A stretch of DNA of 64,000 nt from Shewanella mesophila (GTDB lineage: Bacteria > Pseudomonadota > Gammaproteobacteria > Enterobacterales > Shewanellaceae). A program made the position numbers and the translations under genes. Numbering within the stretch: the stretch's first letter is position 1; every line of letters begins with the position of its first letter. Positions 9,132-16,959 of this stretch are shown piece by piece. Below the pieces are notes generated by a model that was not told the origin of the DNA, did not search any database, and saw only the letters and a program-made list of their open reading frames with translations. The stretch is taken from assembly GCF_019457515.1 (NCBI RefSeq), contig NZ_CP080421.1, positions 1,364,001 through 1,428,000 on the forward strand, written 5' to 3'.

Positions 9132-9905
9132 CTATAGGTGATCCCAAGAGATATTTGACACAATACGGCAGTTGTCGCATTTAAAATGAAACAGGTCTAA
9201 TAGTGGTTCATCGAGCCGCCAATGGGCGTTGCCACAGCGAGGGCAGGCTCGCTGTTTCTCCGCTGCAAGGCTTTCACCGCCAACTCGATATAAGTAGTAG
9301 TAAGTAGGGATCTTGGTGAGATATTCGATTCGGCCACGCAGATCCCATCCTCGCCTGAATAGGTCGCTGTCACAGCGTGTCAGCTCTTCTAGCGCAGCAA
9401 ATTCCGCTTTAGTCGCTGCGGCCATTTGCAGTTCATCGCACGCTTGCCACTCCGTTTGCCACTTAATGACGCGTTTATGATCGCCATTAAATGTGGCGGG
9501 GATTTTGTAAAGCGGGATCGGTTGTAGGGTGTCACCGTTGCGCAGTGGTGAACACATGTGCACATAGCTGGTATAAAGCAGTTGCCAACTGGCTGGCTCG
9601 GTACTGCTGATTTCAGAATTAATATCTTGGCCGATATACTTCTCTCTTGGGTGCAGTAGCTTTGCGTCAGTTAGCATTTGCAGGGCATGTTCGACCCAAG
9701 GGCTATTGTAACGCTTGGCTAAACTACTCTTCTCGGGCATGAGCAGGCGAACCCTAAACTCGCCATCGTTAAAGGCGACAGCAAATTCTCTTCCTAGCAC
9801 CTGACCATTGGCGCGATAGGCTTCGAGCAACCCGTTTATTGCCTGTTCAGCAGCGGTGATCGTAGTGTTATCGAAGCATTCAAATCTTAATTCAATGACG
9901 TGCAT
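9132..9905 (-). CDS. DUF2310 zinc-ribbon protein
   Basis: This 257-residue protein belongs to the DUF2310 family (described as Zn-ribbon-containing, possibly nucleic-acid binding). The N-terminus (MHVIELRFECFDN) and RRGWDLRGRIEYLTKIPTYY are typical. A C-terminal zinc ribbon is visible with two knuckles, CPRCGN and CDNC, about 25 residues apart. The function is unknown. Its ATG overlaps the stop of the preceding coiled-coil gene (TAATG), so the two are co-translated and may act together. Confidence 0.85.
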   Translation of the reverse strand: MHVIELRFECFDNTTITAAEQAINGLLEAYRANGQVLGREFAVAFNDGEFRVRLLMPEKSSLAKRYNSPWVEHALQMLTDAKLLHPREKYIGQDINSEISSTEPASWQLLYTSYVHMCSPLRNGDTLQPIPLYKIPATFNGDHKRVIKWQTEWQACDELQMAAATKAEFAALEELTRCDSDLFRRGWDLRGRIEYLTKIPTYYYLYRVGGESLAAEKQRACPRCGNAHWRLDEPLLDLFHFKCDNCRIVSNISWDHL

Positions 9906-10240
9906 TATTGACTATCTCTGTTACTAAGTGCAGATTCTAAAACTTCAATACGTGCGATGAGTTGCAACTGTTGCGACTGTAGCGCGGTTATCTGCGTAGC
10001 CAAGGCGGCGATAGTGGGTGTGGCTGTTTGCTCTGGCGCTTGGCTGTCGACCATTGTCGTATCAAATGCCAGTGCGGCAATTTCCTCTTTAGATAACGCC
10101 TTAAAGCGTTGTAATCCCTGAACCAATATTGGCATCGGGATCTGGTTTCCTAGGCGAGATTTTATTAGCGCCAGGCTTGGGGTCTTACCAGAAGAGGCGA
10201 TTGACTTTGCTGTCGCAAGGACCTGTTCGATGGGGCTCAT
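9905..10240 (-). CDS. Small conserved hypothetical protein with C-terminal coiled coil
   Basis: This is 111 residues with no recognised family. The N-terminal ~60 residues (VLATAKSIASSGKTPSLALI, then KSRLGNQIPMPILVQGLQRF) resemble a small helical, winged-helix-like DNA-binding fold. A linker rich in Pro/Thr/Gln follows, and then a heptad-like segment (IAALATQITALQSQQLQLIA) predicted to form a coiled coil. It is coupled by stop/start overlap to the zinc-ribbon gene. A nucleic-acid-binding dimer is a reasonable guess only. Confidence 0.7.
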   Translation of the reverse strand: MSPIEQVLATAKSIASSGKTPSLALIKSRLGNQIPMPILVQGLQRFKALSKEEIAALAFDTTMVDSQAPEQTATPTIAALATQITALQSQQLQLIARIEVLESALSNRDSQ

Positions 10241-10387
10241 AGTTAGTAAATTTCCTCACTAATTAGCAATGTTTTTAAGAAATGCCTCATTTAAATCTAT
10301 GTATATCTATATAAAACAATATGATACTTATTTGGCATAAGCCTTGCTTTAACTCTGACATGTATAATAGATAAACAGGAAGTTAAA

Positions 10388-10759
10388 GTGAAAACAAAAT
10401 TATTAAGTTTGGTATTGGTTAGTGTCGCTAGTATAGGCCTTTCTGGCTGTGTATTAAACATAGGTGAAGGGGACGGACAATGGAGCAACAGCGACTCTTG
10501 GGAACGCGTACAAGATCAAAATAGAGCCAATTTAGCCAAGCTAAGTTTAGGGATGAGCCGAGATCAAGTGACGACTTTGATGGGAACGGCAGACTTTAAT
10601 GAAGCCTATATCAAGCAAGATAAAGAGATTTCGGTGTTATATTACCGAACTCAGCGGATTAAAGGTGACGGCACCACAACTAAAGATGAATGCACGCCAA
10701 TTGTCTTGGCTAATAACGCTGTCGTTGGTTGGGGTGAAAAAGCTTATCACAACATGTAA
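10388..10759 (+). CDS. DUF3192 lipoprotein
   Basis: This is a 123-residue lipoprotein with a type II signal peptide: lipobox LSGC, lipidated Cys21, followed by VLNIGEGDG. The mature domain (LSLGMSRDQVTTLMGTADF, then a strand with VLYYRTQR) is of the DUF3192/SmpA-OmlA-like kind found in Shewanella and Vibrio. BamE has the same small fold, so an outer-membrane role is possible but unproven. The start is GTG at 10388, seven bases after CAGGAAG. It is monocistronic. Confidence 0.82.
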   Translation: MKTKLLSLVLVSVASIGLSGCVLNIGEGDGQWSNSDSWERVQDQNRANLAKLSLGMSRDQVTTLMGTADFNEAYIKQDKEISVLYYRTQRIKGDGTTTKDECTPIVLANNAVVGWGEKAYHNM

Positions 10760-10773
10760 CTATACTTAGCTGT

Positions 10774-10810
10774 TAACCTGCTCTGAGCTTGATAAGTGCA
10801 GAGCAGGTTA
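10774..10810. terminator. 12-bp perfect hairpin after the DUF3192 gene
   Basis: TAACCTGCTCTG at 10774-10785 pairs perfectly with CAGAGCAGGTTA at 10799-10810 across a 13-base loop, 15 bases after the stop codon. No long T run follows, so it may be a weak terminator or an RNA-stabilising 3' hairpin. Confidence 0.55.
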
Positions 10811-11016
10811 ATGCTAGGGTTGACAACTGTTCATTACACTTAAACGTTTTACTTATTCACTCGGTTGAATCTCTTTACCAAGGTGGATAAGCAATAGCGC
10901 ACCTATAATGCTCAATGGACTGAGTATCATCCATAAATCTCTGTCTTTCCATCATCGAATTCGCACACAAATAAGTTCGAAAGAATAAGGCTGTAAAGTG
11001 TAGCTCTCTTTTGCTA

Positions 11017-11247
11017 TCAATCTCTTAATTGAGCATCTAATTGATCGACAATTTCGGTCCATAAGCCATCGTCACTTAGTGCTTCTTTGAGGAAATGTTT
11101 TTGCGCATCGTTCCAAAAATCAGCTTCAGTCAGATGAATGGACGCTTCTATGCGGTGTTGATTAATAAAAGTGTCGATATCTTGCTGGCTACTGGGTAAT
11201 CCCAACTGATCGAATAGAGATTGAAAGTCTGGTTGATTCATATCCAT
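11017..11247 (-). CDS. DUF2789 small protein
   Basis: This is a 76-residue acidic cytoplasmic protein of the DUF2789 family: FDQLGLPSSQQDIDTFINQH, then ADFWNDAQKHFLKEAL and a C-terminal WTEIVDQLDAQL. I chose the ATG at 11247 because AAGGTGA lies seven bases upstream; a longer frame reaches 11292 but adds 15 residues with no ribosome binding site. The function is unknown. Confidence 0.82.
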   Translation of the reverse strand: MDMNQPDFQSLFDQLGLPSSQQDIDTFINQHRIEASIHLTEADFWNDAQKHFLKEALSDDGLWTEIVDQLDAQLRD

Positions 11248-11386
11248 AAATATCACCTTATTTTTAGCCTCTGATACCAATTGAGTATGCAACTTTTTGA
11301 TTGAATTATCGACCCGATTAAAGTTTGCACTTTTTTACAACCTTGTTACATTGAATGATATTGATCGCTAACAAGGAAAACCAGTA

Positions 11387-12037
11387 ATGAATACCACTGC
11401 AAAGCAAACCACACTTGATAACTTGAAAGCGGTATATTTAACCGCTGAAGATTTACGGGTTGCCGCGTCAATTTTATATAACGCATATCATGATGATCCT
11501 TTCTTTATTGCGGCCCTTCATAAAGGCGATAAGGCTCAATATGAACAGAAGCTGAGAGGCGCAATTCGAGAGGAGCTGCATACATTGTGGCAAGAAGAGC
11601 AGGCTCTAATTGGTTTATTTGATGATCAACGACTGATAGGGTTAGCGTGCATAGTGACTCAACAAGTACCATTAGGTGAGGCTCGTTATTGGCATTGGCG
11701 TCTCAAAATGCTAATGAGTACCGGATGGCATTCAACACAAGCGCTGATGAAAAAAGAGGCATCTATACTAGAACATCTCCCGAGTACACAATGTGGTATT
11801 TTGCAATTTATTGCGCTGACTCCAATTGAGCAACACAAAGGTTTAGGCAGTCGCTTGGTTCAAGCTGTAATGAGTTGGTGCGATGAACAGCCTAAGCTTG
11901 ATGGTATAGGTGTGTATGTTACTCAAGAGAGTCACGTTCATCTGTTTTCAAAGCTAGGATTTGCAGCAATTGAAAAGCTGACTATTGGGAGTGTCGAAGG
12001 CGATCTTCTGTTTTATCGGAGTTGCGAGAGTGAATAA
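11387..12037 (+). CDS. GNAT-family N-acetyltransferase
   Basis: This is a 216-residue predicted acetyltransferase. An N-terminal helix pair (RVAASILYNAYHDDPFFIAAL) precedes a strand LIGLACIV, and the acetyl-CoA-binding core is seen as LQFIALTPIEQHKGLGSRLV (motif Q/RxxGxG/A as HKGLGS). A C-terminal strand LFSKLGFAAIEKL closes the fold. The start ATG follows AAGGAAA. Its stop overlaps the GTG of the downstream DUF962 gene. The substrate cannot be told from the sequence. Confidence 0.85.
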   Translation: MNTTAKQTTLDNLKAVYLTAEDLRVAASILYNAYHDDPFFIAALHKGDKAQYEQKLRGAIREELHTLWQEEQALIGLFDDQRLIGLACIVTQQVPLGEARYWHWRLKMLMSTGWHSTQALMKKEASILEHLPSTQCGILQFIALTPIEQHKGLGSRLVQAVMSWCDEQPKLDGIGVYVTQESHVHLFSKLGFAAIEKLTIGSVEGDLLFYRSCESE

Positions 12038-12344
12038 AAGGTTTCAAAATTTTTGGGAGTTTTATCCTTTTTATCTTTCGCAACATCAAGAACCTATGTG
12101 TAGATATTTGCATTATGTAGGCAGTTTACTTGTCATCAGTGTATTGATTTTATTTTGTGTTACGCAAGATTTTTGGTTACTGCTTCTAATGCCTATTTTA
12201 GGATACGGTTGTGCTTGGTTAGGTCATTTCTGTTTTGAACACAATCAACCTGCAACCTTCCAATATCCTTTGTATAGTTTTATCGGTGATTGGCTGATGT
12301 TTGCTCAATGGCTAGGAGCAATGATTCGAACGAAGGCCAACTAA
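12030..12344 (+). CDS. DUF962 / Mpo1-like membrane protein
   Basis: This is a 104-residue membrane protein of the DUF962 (YGL010w/Mpo1) family. It has the characteristic FWEFYPFYLSQHQEPMCRYL start, an HYVGS motif, two hydrophobic helices, and GHFCFEHNQPATFQYPLYSF followed by GDW. The conserved histidines are those thought to bind iron in yeast Mpo1, a fatty-acid alpha-dioxygenase; an equivalent reaction here is only inferred. I place the start at GTG 12030, which overlaps the acetyltransferase stop and has CGGAG upstream, rather than at 11985. Confidence 0.85.
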   Translation: MNKRFQNFWEFYPFYLSQHQEPMCRYLHYVGSLLVISVLILFCVTQDFWLLLLMPILGYGCAWLGHFCFEHNQPATFQYPLYSFIGDWLMFAQWLGAMIRTKAN

Positions 12345-12519
12345 ACTAAGCTTGGGATAGCAGAACTGCTTCCCACAGTGTCTTATTATGCTTTTTACTG
12401 CATTGTAATCGCCCCCTTAAATTCCTCTTGGGTCTATTGCTCTGGTGATAGTTCGCATCAATATACGCGTATTTCTCATCATATTGACGATGAGCTATCT
12501 CATAAATTGCCAGATTCAA

Positions 12520-12537
12520 TGTGAGAGATCTCTCACA
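12520..12537. promoter_or_regulatory. GacA/UvrY-type operator upstream of CsrB-like RNA 1
   Basis: TGTGAGAGATCTCTCACA is a perfect 18-base palindrome matching the TGTRAG-N6-CTYACA pattern bound by GacA/UvrY/VarA response regulators. It lies about 180 bases before the predicted RNA start, the kind of distance described for Gac upstream activating sequences. The same 16-base core recurs at 13161. Confidence 0.85.
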
Positions 12538-12706
12538 CTTATGTAAGTCATTCACTTGTTAATAACATGGTTTTAATTTGGATTTGAGTTATTCCTGTTT
12601 TATAACAATGGATTATGAATATTTGTTTCGTTTTTTGGCTTTTGCTGTTTTTGTTGCATTTTAGTTTGGCTGTAGATTGTTTGTTCTGTTCACATATACT
12701 AGTCAC

Positions 12707-12920
12707 ACGATATGGAATACCACGTAGGACGTGTGAGCCCCTTAAGGATTAGGGATATCAGTTAAGTGGATTAACTGACCATGGATGACAGACTAGGATG
12801 TTATAAGGATTGATGGGACTGGCAGGACGCTAGAGCATTATGGATGAAGCAGGGAGCATCTTGATAGCAGGAAGGCTAACAAAAGAGTACAAGAAGGCGC
12901 ACTTTTAAGTGCGCCTTTTT
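12707..12920 (+). ncRNA. csrB: CsrB-family CsrA-sequestering small RNA 1
   Basis: This is a non-coding RNA of roughly 214 nt predicted to bind and titrate the translational regulator CsrA. The segment carries 13 GGA triplets, mostly as AGGA or AAGGAT/TGGATG, and small inverted repeats that would put them in hairpin loops (for example GTTAAGTGGATTAAC). A candidate -10 (TATACT) is at 12695-12700, giving a start near 12707, and a strong intrinsic terminator closes it. A GacA/UvrY palindrome lies upstream. Like E. coli csrB it lies between syd and yqcC. Its 3' part (GCAGGGAGCA ... TAGCAGGA) resembles that of the second RNA, so the pair looks like a duplication. The exact 5' end is an estimate. 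Confidence 0.85.
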
Positions 12921-12925
12921 CTTTT
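12894..12925 (+). terminator. Intrinsic terminator of CsrB-like RNA 1
   Basis: The stem AAGGCGCAC/GTGCGCCTT with a TTTTAA loop is followed by TTTCTTTT. It is GC-rich and strong, and marks the 3' end of the RNA. Confidence 0.92.
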
Positions 12926-13160
12926 CAGCCCTAAGTTATCAACTTCAGTTAGTGGTTATCATCAATTAGACTTTGCCACGACATATCTGCATAAGATTTT
13001 TGCGATACGGGTCAATAGAACTTGATTGGCCAACAACAGACCTATCGATTGCTGGGTAAGCCGCCACAATTTGCAGCGCAGACAAGCCTTTTTATCTTGT
13101 TAGTAGGGTTCAAGTTAAAGATCAGATTCAGTGTTATCAAGGTGAATGCATTGGTCATAG

Positions 13161-13176
13161 GTGAGAGATCTCTCAC
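13161..13176. promoter_or_regulatory. GacA/UvrY-type operator upstream of CsrB-like RNA 2
   Basis: GTGAGAGATCTCTCAC is a perfect 16-base palindrome identical to the core of the box at 12521-12536. It is about 178 bases before the predicted start of the second RNA, nearly the same spacing as for RNA 1, which supports both promoter placements. Confidence 0.85.
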
Positions 13177-13345
13177 ATTGTCGTGAGACATGAGGTGATA
13201 CTGAGGTTTGATATCTCTGTATAGTCACCAAAAAATCTTTTTAAACAAATGCTTATGTTAAAGGTCTTCATCTGCTTATTTATTGCGAGATAAAACTTGT
13301 AGATGTGACGACATTAAATTGAAGCCAATGAAGTAACATTGATCA

Positions 13346-13736
13346 TGTTCAAGGATGAACTGGTCAGGATGACAGAGATGTTAACTAGGATTGTTAACAT
13401 AGAGGGAATTTCCAAAGGATAGGGTACTTAGGATGAGTACTAGTGACTAAGGAAGGCCAAATCTTCAAGGATGACATTTTACTGCCTAGGATGGTGGTAT
13501 ACACGGAGTGTATGGAAAGGAATCCCATGGAAGAGCTTGGACATGCTTTATGGATGAAGCAAACTTGGTAAAAGGATTGCCAAGTCAAGGGAAGGTACTT
13601 AGATACAAGGAAAAATGGAAACAGGGATGATGCAAGGAGCATAATCTTCGCAAGGATGGTGCAGGGAGCACAGTTATAGCAGGATGGCTTAACGGAAAGA
13701 TAGAAAGCGCGACTCTATTAGAGCCGCGCTTTTTCT
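13346..13736 (+). ncRNA. csrB: CsrB-family CsrA-sequestering small RNA 2
   Basis: This is a second predicted CsrA-binding RNA of about 390 nt, close to the length of E. coli CsrB. It contains 25 GGA triplets, many within short self-complementary stretches (GTTAACTAGGATTGTTAAC; GTACTTAGGATGAGTAC; CTTGGTAAAAGGATTGCCAAG), giving the typical chain of hairpins with GGA in the loop. A weak -10 (TAACAT at 13334-13339) gives the start; the terminator ends it at about 13736. A GacA/UvrY box lies ~178 bases upstream. No plausible protein is encoded on either strand here. Having two unequal copies in tandem suggests dose-graded or redundant control of CsrA. Confidence 0.87.
13704..13736 (+). terminator. 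Intrinsic terminator of CsrB-like RNA 2
   Basis: The arms AGCGCGACTC and GAGCCGCGCT (one mismatch) with a TATTA loop are followed by TTTTTCT. Confidence 0.9.
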
Positions 13737-13767
13737 ATATAAACTATTTTCTGAGGCATTATATTTT

Positions 13768-13890
13768 GCCTTACAGCCTTACAGCCTTACAGCCTTACAG
13801 CCTTACAGCCTTACAGCCTTACAGCCTTACAGCCTTACAGCCTTACAGCCTTACAGCCTTACAGCCTTACAGCCTTACAGCCTTACAGCC
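13768..13890. repeat. 8-bp tandem repeat, about 15 copies
   Basis: TTACAGCC is repeated about 15 times without visible variation over 123 bases. It begins ~30 bases past the CsrB-2 terminator and abuts the stop codon of the minus-strand DUF3301 gene, whose TAG merges with the first GGCTGTAA unit. Because 8 is not a multiple of 3, the plus strand is open in every frame and the minus strand has TAA in every frame; the plus-strand frame through it (13766-14035) is an artefact. Such a perfect short array is expected to vary in copy number. Confidence 0.97.
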
Positions 13891-14279
13891 TATTTACAAC
13901 TGCCGCTATTACAGCCCCCGCGACTGCCACAACCGCCACCAAACTTTCCCGTTGACTCCGGGGCTTCGAGCCACTCAGGTTCTGGGAAAATCGGCCATTG
14001 AATTTTCTGGATCTTTTTACCGTGCATCCAAATAGACGCTTTATATTGATTGATACCGTCAGTACTAAACTCTAATAAAAACTTGGCTTTCCATGTTAGT
14101 CCGCTGGTTCCTCCCACACTAGGGCGAGCGGATTCCATGGCGATAGCTAATAGTTGAACTCGTTGCTTTTTGCACTCGCTAGTGGCAAAAACACGGCTTA
14201 GTTCGGCCATTTGTCGTAGTTGCCAGAAGAAGGCGGCGATGATCACCAATCCCGCAATCAATAAAAAATCTGTCATCAT
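13890..14279 (-). CDS. DUF3301 membrane-anchored protein
   Basis: This 129-residue protein has one N-terminal membrane helix (DFLLIAGLVIIAAFFWQLRQ) and a DUF3301 domain (ECKKQRVQLLAIAMESARP, then a WKAKFLLEFSTDG strand). The last ~20 residues are glycine- and cysteine-rich (GGGCGSRGGCNSGSCK), an unusual tail that could bind metal. The start overlaps the stop of the DUF3549 gene (ATGA), so the two are co-translated. The function is unknown. Its 3' end runs directly into the 8-bp tandem repeat. Confidence 0.85.
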   Translation of the reverse strand: MMTDFLLIAGLVIIAAFFWQLRQMAELSRVFATSECKKQRVQLLAIAMESARPSVGGTSGLTWKAKFLLEFSTDGINQYKASIWMHGKKIQKIQWPIFPEPEWLEAPESTGKFGGGCGSRGGCNSGSCK

Positions 14280-15289
14280 GCTTTGGTTACCTTAAAAAGT
14301 CCGCCGATGGCGGTCGAGAGGGCTGCACTGCGATTAGGATTTCTGAGTTCGATAAGCAACTCGGTTCTAATAGCTGGAATAGCTACGATATCAGCAAAGA
14401 TCTGGTTAAAGAAGTGTTGATCTTGTTTTGCTAATACTTCGAGGTAAAGAGTGCGAGTTTGATCATCCTTCAGTGCCGTCCAGTTCCGTCCTGCGATAGT
14501 GATGAGCGCTTCCCTATCTAACGTATTATTTTGGGCTAAATATTGGATTGCTTTTTTGGAATATTGTGGTTGGGACGCTAATGCACGCATAAAATAAAGC
14601 TTGTGGTCATTCTGCGCTGCATAAAGTTTTTCCAGTAGGCGCTCAGCTAACTCTGGTGAGATCAGTAAATGTTCTAGTTGTTGACATAGTGCGATTTGAA
14701 CTTCAATGGCACTGCTGTCGAATGCGTTTTCGATATGGCTATGATGATCAAGCTCGTCGGCTCTAGCACAAATATCAGCGATGCCTTGGAGGCCTACATC
14801 TTGCCAACGATCGCTGTCAAGTTGCCCCGATAAATATTGATATGCAAATTCATACTGTGGAGAGGCAGCTTTACCTAATTGTTTTCTAACTAAGGCATTA
14901 AATAGTGCCAGTTTTTCATCAGCAGGTTTGAAGGCAAATGGATGGTTAGCTAGCCTATCTTGCTGAGCTTCTGACATAGGTTGGGTTGGATCGCTGCCGA
15001 GCGCTTCTAACACCATACGAATAAATTGGGTGCGAGGCGCTGGGGACAATAATCCTCTTTCATCTAAGGGAAGTTTTAGAAACCAGATGTAGTGTTGTTC
15101 AGATGCGTCCCAAAATACCACTGCAAATTGAGCATGCCCTTGGATTGGCGAAGGATAGGGCGTAGTAAGTTGTTCTATTTCGGAAAATGTTGGTCTATCG
15201 ATATGCTGTACGCGCCGTCCTAAATCATAGACTTCGAATTGGCTGTTTGCTGTAGATAAAAATTGGGAGAGAGTGGTGATTTCAGTCAT
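14276..15289 (-). CDS. DUF3549 protein
   Basis: This is a 337-residue cytoplasmic protein of the DUF3549 family, known in Shewanella, Vibrio and relatives. Typical are TLSQFLSTANSQFEVYDLGR at the N-terminus, VVFWDASEQHYIWFLKLPLD and a long helical C-terminal half. I chose ATG 15289 (MTEITTLSQ); a TTG 11 codons upstream is possible, and neither has a good ribosome binding site. It is paired with the DUF3301 gene by ATGA overlap and divergent from yqcC. The function is unknown. Confidence 0.85.
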   Translation of the reverse strand: MTEITTLSQFLSTANSQFEVYDLGRRVQHIDRPTFSEIEQLTTPYPSPIQGHAQFAVVFWDASEQHYIWFLKLPLDERGLLSPAPRTQFIRMVLEALGSDPTQPMSEAQQDRLANHPFAFKPADEKLALFNALVRKQLGKAASPQYEFAYQYLSGQLDSDRWQDVGLQGIADICARADELDHHSHIENAFDSSAIEVQIALCQQLEHLLISPELAERLLEKLYAAQNDHKLYFMRALASQPQYSKKAIQYLAQNNTLDREALITIAGRNWTALKDDQTRTLYLEVLAKQDQHFFNQIFADIVAIPAIRTELLIELRNPNRSAALSTAIGGLFKVTKA

Positions 15290-15434
15290 AAGGATGCCGT
15301 TATGATAAGAGACAGATTTCAATGGGCGTTATTATAGGGAGAACTCTATTGAGATGGTATAATTTGGCGTAAATTAGCCGATATATCTGCTGGCATGCGG
15401 TATTTAGTGTCGATATTTATCCTTGGAAAGTGTC

Positions 15435-15755
15435 ATGTTGTATCTTTTTGTTGAAAAGCAGTTAGCGTTAATTGAGCTGGAGTTAAAATTTCTTGGATTG
15501 TGGGCCAGCGAATCTCCGTCAGTAGAAGCCTTAGCCGATCCCACGCCTTTTGCCTGTGAGTCGATGTCGTTTGAGCATTGGTTACAATTTATTTTGATCC
15601 CTAAAATGAGTGTATTAATTGAGCAGAGAGACTCGCTACCAAGTAATATTGCGCTGACCCCGATGGCTGAGCACCTGTGGCATCATCGCGCCGAAATGAG
15701 CAGATTAATATACCTTATTAACCAATTAGATGAGTGTTTGAGTGAACCAAGATAA
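15435..15755 (+). CDS. yqcC: YqcC family protein
   Basis: This is a 106-residue small helical protein of the YqcC/DUF446 family, recognised by the FEHWLQFILIPKM core and IALTPMAEHLW near the C-terminus. The ATG at 15435 follows GGAAAG. It overlaps truC by 14 bases, the same yqcC-truC-yqcA order as in E. coli. The role is unknown, perhaps linked to tRNA modification through its partner. Confidence 0.9.
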   Translation: MLYLFVEKQLALIELELKFLGLWASESPSVEALADPTPFACESMSFEHWLQFILIPKMSVLIEQRDSLPSNIALTPMAEHLWHHRAEMSRLIYLINQLDECLSEPR

Positions 15756-16572
15756 AGCAATGCAAGAGCAGGTTGTTGATGAGATTCAAGATATCGACTT
15801 GGATTTAGAACAAGTGCCAGAAATCAAGATCCTTTTTGAAGATGAGGATATTGTGGTTATTCATAAACCTGCAGGTCTGCTGGTTCATCGCAGTTACCTT
15901 GCTCGGAGAGAGCGATTTTTTGCAATGCAAATGACACGGGATAAAGTGGGCTGCCATGTATTTCCTGTCCATCGATTAGATAGACCAACTTCTGGTGTTC
16001 TATTGTTTGCTAAAAGCAGTGAGATGGCCAATGTACTTTGTGAGCAGTTTGCAGCTAAAGAAGTAGAAAAACAGTATATCGCAATTGTAAGAGGTAATAT
16101 TTTGCAAGGAGATCTACTCGATTATCCGCTGAAGCAAGAGTTTGATGAACTAGGCGATAAACATGTGGATCCCAATAAAGCGGCTCAGGAAGCGCAAACA
16201 AGTTATTTGCCGTTGCTTAATTGTGAAATTCCCTATCCATCGGGACGGTATGCTACCAGTCGATATGCCTTAGTAAAGCTTACGCCACATACTGGACGTA
16301 AACATCAATTGCGTCGTCATATGGCGCATCTACGCCACCCCATAATTGGCGATACGACCCATGGCGATGGCAAACAGAATCGATTTATTAGAGAACAGTT
16401 TGGTATTAATCGTTTGTGGTTAATCGCGAAGAAACTTAGCTTTTATCACCCAAGAACGGGAGACCGTATCAGTGTCGAAACAGAGTTAGAGCAAGAGTGG
16501 CATACCTTATTTAACGCATTTGGATGGGATGATGAAGACTTTGATGTTGATGCAAGCCAACTGATCTGTTGA
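15742..16572 (+). CDS. truC: tRNA pseudouridine(65) synthase TruC
   Basis: TruC isomerises uridine 65 in the T stem of certain tRNAs to pseudouridine. The 276-residue RluA-type catalytic domain shows IVVIHKPAGLLVHR, the active-site HRLDRPTSG (Asp80) and the RKHQLRRHMAHL block. The start is GTG at 15742, overlapping yqcC. An N-terminal acidic extension of ~25 residues and the acidic tail (WDDEDFDVDAS) lie outside the core. Confidence 0.95.
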   Translation: MNQDKAMQEQVVDEIQDIDLDLEQVPEIKILFEDEDIVVIHKPAGLLVHRSYLARRERFFAMQMTRDKVGCHVFPVHRLDRPTSGVLLFAKSSEMANVLCEQFAAKEVEKQYIAIVRGNILQGDLLDYPLKQEFDELGDKHVDPNKAAQEAQTSYLPLLNCEIPYPSGRYATSRYALVKLTPHTGRKHQLRRHMAHLRHPIIGDTTHGDGKQNRFIREQFGINRLWLIAKKLSFYHPRTGDRISVETELEQEWHTLFNAFGWDDEDFDVDASQLIC

Positions 16573-16959
16573 GTTAGCTATCCCTATTAATCCTTTTAGC
16601 TAGGGCGTATAGCGGTTTATTTTAGTAAAGCTATCGCCCTGCCATGATTAATTTTACCTACCGTTTATATTCGTTTTTTTAGGCGGCAGTCTCTTTTTCT
16701 TTTTTCACTTTGATAGGCGATACACACTGCTTATTAGCATTTTTTGTTGCGGGGAGGTTTAGAGCTAGCGCATGGATTGTTCTGAAATAACACATGCGTC
16801 GAATATGAGCACTACGCTGAACATGTTTTAGATGTTTCTGTCGGCTGGAATGTCGCATCTAATTGATCCTTGAAACTCAATAACCTAGTGTAGCTATCAA
16901 GCTTTCAATAAAGTATGGTTAAATTATATGTAAATATTGTGCTGAGGGCTAAGTAAAAC
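16573..16959. other. Intergenic region between truC and yqcA with a terminator-like hairpin
   Basis: AGGGCGTATAGC at 16602-16613 pairs with GCTATCGCCCT at 16630-16640 (one bulge), about 30 bases after truC, and may be a terminator although the T run is poor. The remaining ~300 bases are AT-rich with no gene seen; they probably contain the yqcA promoter. Confidence 0.45.

Noticed and set aside
12346..12555. Minus-strand frame of 69 codons after the DUF962 gene
   Set aside because: It covers the GacA/UvrY palindrome, has no good ribosome binding site and resembles no family. A real small protein is not excluded but not supported.
13394..13642. Minus-strand frame of 82 codons inside the second CsrB-like RNA
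   Set aside because: It is antisense to a structured GGA-rich RNA, has no similarity to any known protein and no ribosome binding site.
13768..13890. CRISPR array
   Set aside because: The unit is 8 bases with no spacers and no cas genes are nearby, so it is a simple tandem repeat.
13766..14035. Open frame with a repeated octapeptide (YSLTALQP)
   Set aside because: It is produced by the 8-bp tandem repeat, which is open in all plus-strand frames, and then runs antisense through the DUF3301 gene. There is no ribosome binding site.
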